This document shows, one piece after another, positions 4,181 to 6,126 of a stretch of DNA of 6,126 nucleotides. The position numbers were made by a program, and so were the translations under genes. The DNA is from Aquimonas sp002352135 (GTDB lineage Bacteria; Pseudomonadota; Gammaproteobacteria; Xanthomonadales; Xanthomonadaceae). The notes under the pieces were generated by a model. It saw only the letters and a program-made list of their open reading frames with translations, was not told where the DNA came from and did not search any database. Location: assembly GCA_035440755.1 (NCBI GenBank), contig DAORND010000135.1:1-6126 (forward strand). The letters are read 5' to 3'. How positions within the stretch are numbered: the first letter of the stretch is position 1; every line of letters begins with the position of its first letter.

Positions 4181-6126
4181 ATGACGATGTCTCTGCCGCG
4201 CCCTGCACATCCTGCCCGCCAATTTGCTGACCGCCATATCGGCCTGACTGCCAGTGACATCGACCAGATGTTGCAGACGGTGGGCGCGGAAAGCGTCGAA
4301 GCATTGATTGCGGAAACCTTGCCCGCTTCCATTCGGCAAGGCAAATCACTGACGGGCATGGAGCCTGCTTTCTCGGAGGTCGAAGCGCTGCAGCGTTTGC
4401 GCCAGATCGGCGCACGCAATCAGGTGTTTACCTCGCTGATCGGGCAGGGCTACTACGGTACCCACACGCCGCTGGTCATTCTGCGCAACATTCTGGAAAA
4501 CCCCGCTTGGTACACGGCCTACACACCGTATCAGCCGGAGATCAGTCAGGGGCGTCTGGAAGCCCTGCTGAACTACCAGACCATGATCGTCGAGATGACT
4601 GGGCTTGATGTCGCCAACGCCTCATTGCTGGACGAAGCAACCGCAGCCGCCGAGGCCATGGCGGTGGCGCAGCGGGTGTCGAAGTCCAAGAGCAAAGCCT
4701 TCTTCGTGGATGCCGCCTGCCATCCGCAGTCCATCGCGGTGATTCGTACCCGCGCCGAGCCGCTGGGTTGGCAACTGATCGTCGGCAATCCCGCGACCGA
4801 TCTCGATCCGAACGCCGTTTTCGGTGCGATCCTGCAGTATCCCGACACCTTCGGTCAGATCCGTGACTGGCGCGAGGTGATCGCGAACCTCCGCAATGCC
4901 GGTGCATTGAGCATCGTCGCCGCCGATTTGTTGTCGCTGGCGCTGCTGACGCCGCCTGGCGAGTTGGGTGCGGATATCGCCATTGGCAGCACGCAGCGGT
5001 TTGGCGTGCCGATGGGGTTTGGCGGGCCGCACGCGGCCTACATGGCGGTGAAGGACGCGCACAAACGATCCATTCCTGGCCGCCTGATCGGCGTATCCGT
5101 GGATTCACGCGGACAGCCCGCGTATCGCTTGGCCCTGCAGACGCGCGAGCAGCACATCCGCCGTGACAAGGCGACCTCCAACATCTGTACCGCGCAGGTG
5201 TTGTTGGCGGTGATGGCATCTATGTATGCCGTCTACCATGGCCCGGAAGGGCTGCGCAGCATTGCTCACGACGTGCATCGTCGCACCGCGACGCTGGCGG
5301 CCGGTTTGCGACGCTTGGGCTTTGCGCCGGAGCAGGACGCGTTCTTCGACACCATCACGGTCGATGTCGGTAGTCAGCGCGCTGCCATCGTCGAGCATGC
5401 GCTGGCGGCGAAGATCAACTTGCGCTTGATTGGCGACAGTCGGTTGGGTATCAGCCTGGATGAAACCACCACACCGACGACGGTCGAAGCGATTTGGGCG
5501 GCGTTTGGTCGCGTGCTGAACTACGCCGCCGTCGAGGCGGATGCGCCCTCGGCGATTCCGGCCAGTCTGCAACGATCCGATGCTTGCCTGAAGCACCCGA
5601 TCTTTTCCAAGTATCACTCGGAAACCGAATTGCTGCGCTACCTGCGCAAGCTGGCTGACCGCGATCTGGCGCTGGACCGCGCGATGATTCCGCTGGGCAG
5701 TTGCACCATGAAGTTGAATGCCACCGCGCAGATGATTCCCGTCACCTGGCCCGAGTTTGGTGCATTGCATCCCTTCGCACCCAGTGACCAGACGCACGGC
5801 TATCGAGAGCTGTTCGAGGATCTCAAACGCTGGCTGGTCGAGATCACGGGCTACGACGCGGTGTCGCTGCAGCCCAACTCCGGGGCACAAGGCGAATACG
5901 CCGGACTGCTGGCGATTCGTGGCTATCACCTGTCGCGTGGCGATGCACACCGCACGGTCTGCCTGATTCCGTCCTCCGCGCACGGCACCAATCCGGCCTC
6001 GGCGCAAATGGTCGGCATGCAGGTGGTCGTGGTGGAATGCGACAGCGAAGGCAATGTCGATGTCGACGACTTGCGCAGCAAGGCGGAAAAGCATTCGGCC
6101 AATCTGGCGGCGCTCATGGTGACCTA
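4181..6126 (+). CDS. gcvP: Glycine dehydrogenase (decarboxylating), P protein of the glycine cleavage system (3' end cut by window)
   Basis: GcvP is the cytoplasmic PLP enzyme that decarboxylates glycine and passes the aminomethyl group to the lipoyl arm of the H protein. The frame from ATG 4181 is open for 648 codons to the edge (E. coli GcvP has 957). Family blocks in order: FADRHIG (15-21), GQGYYGTHTP followed by the NPAWYTAYTPYQPEISQGRLEAL-type region, GSTQRFGVPMGFGGPHAA (269-286), ATSNICTAQ, PLGSCTMKLNA (504-514), QPNSGAQGEYAGL (564-576) and PSSAHGTNPAS (597-607). It ends at LMVT, where the family continues YPSTHG. Both N- and C-terminal halves are in one chain, so this is the one-subunit type, not gcvPA/gcvPB. 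The PLP lysine lies beyond the window. No good Shine-Dalgarno precedes the ATG; a second ATG at 4187 is the alternative start. The upstream glycine riboswitch implies control by glycine. Confidence 0.98.
   Translation, partial: MTMSLPRPAHPARQFADRHIGLTASDIDQMLQTVGAESVEALIAETLPASIRQGKSLTGMEPAFSEVEALQRLRQIGARNQVFTSLIGQGYYGTHTPLVILRNILENPAWYTAYTPYQPEISQGRLEALLNYQTMIVEMTGLDVANASLLDEATAAAEAMAVAQRVSKSKSKAFFVDAACHPQSIAVIRTRAEPLGWQLIVGNPATDLDPNAVFGAILQYPDTFGQIRDWREVIANLRNAGALSIVAADLLSLALLTPPGELGADIAIGSTQRFGVPMGFGGPHAAYMAVKDAHKRSIPGRLIGVSVDSRGQPAYRLALQTREQHIRRDKATSNICTAQVLLAVMASMYAVYHGPEGLRSIAHDVHRRTATLAAGLRRLGFAPEQDAFFDTITVDVGSQRAAIVEHALAAKINLRLIGDSRLGISLDETTTPTTVEAIWAAFGRVLNYAAVEADAPSAIPASLQRSDACLKHPIFSKYHSETELLRYLRKLADRDLALDRAMIPLGSCTMKLNATAQMIPVTWPEFGALHPFAPSDQTHGYRELFEDLKRWLVEITGYDAVSLQPNSGAQGEYAGLLAIRGYHLSRGDAHRTVCLIPSSAHGTNPASAQMVGMQVVVVECDSEGNVDVDDLRSKAEKHSANLAALMVT

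Noticed and set aside
5105..6094. A 329-codon open frame on the minus strand
   Set aside because: It is antisense to gcvP, whose frame is unmistakable throughout. Its translation is rich in Arg, Gln and Val with no recognisable domain.

Overview
This window is about 6.1 kb of moderately GC-rich chromosomal DNA from a Gram-negative bacterium. It holds one outer-membrane TonB-dependent receptor, one AspC/TyrB-type aminotransferase and one full-length-type glycine dehydrogenase (GcvP) preceded by a tandem glycine riboswitch. A one-chain GcvP, an AspC/TyrB-type enzyme, a receptor of this type and short GC-rich hairpin terminators point to a gammaproteobacterium. A xanthomonad relative (Xanthomonadales/Lysobacterales) is my best guess, but this is inference from gene content and not a placement.

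Layout, left to right. Positions 1-62 (minus) are the first 20 codons of a probable exported protein that runs off the window. Positions 101-139 are an intrinsic terminator for the minus-strand receptor gene at 156-2375. The 229-bp gap 2376-2604 holds the receptor's ribosome binding site, a striking array of 11-nt-spaced CTGTCAT-like repeats that reads as a PhoB-binding Pho box, and the terminator of the next gene upstream. Positions 2605-3798 (minus) are the aminotransferase. The 382-bp divergent gap 3799-4180 holds weak promoter candidates for both directions, a perfect interrupted dyad, a two-aptamer glycine riboswitch (3938-4107) and its expression platform. From 4181 to the right edge (plus) runs gcvP, cut after 648 codons and before its PLP lysine.

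How the parts work together. GcvP is the decarboxylating subunit of the glycine cleavage system, and the riboswitch lets intracellular glycine control its synthesis. The aminotransferase is divergently transcribed; it is an amino-acid metabolism neighbour but is separately terminated. The receptor is a separate transcription unit whose promoter region suggests induction by phosphate starvation. That would make it a candidate importer of a phosphorus-containing compound. The exported protein starting at the left edge could be a functional partner, but its identity is not visible.

I see no mobile element, CRISPR array, tRNA or rRNA, and no clearly new multi-gene system. The observations most worth following are the Pho box in front of the receptor and the unusual second aptamer and expression platform of the glycine riboswitch.
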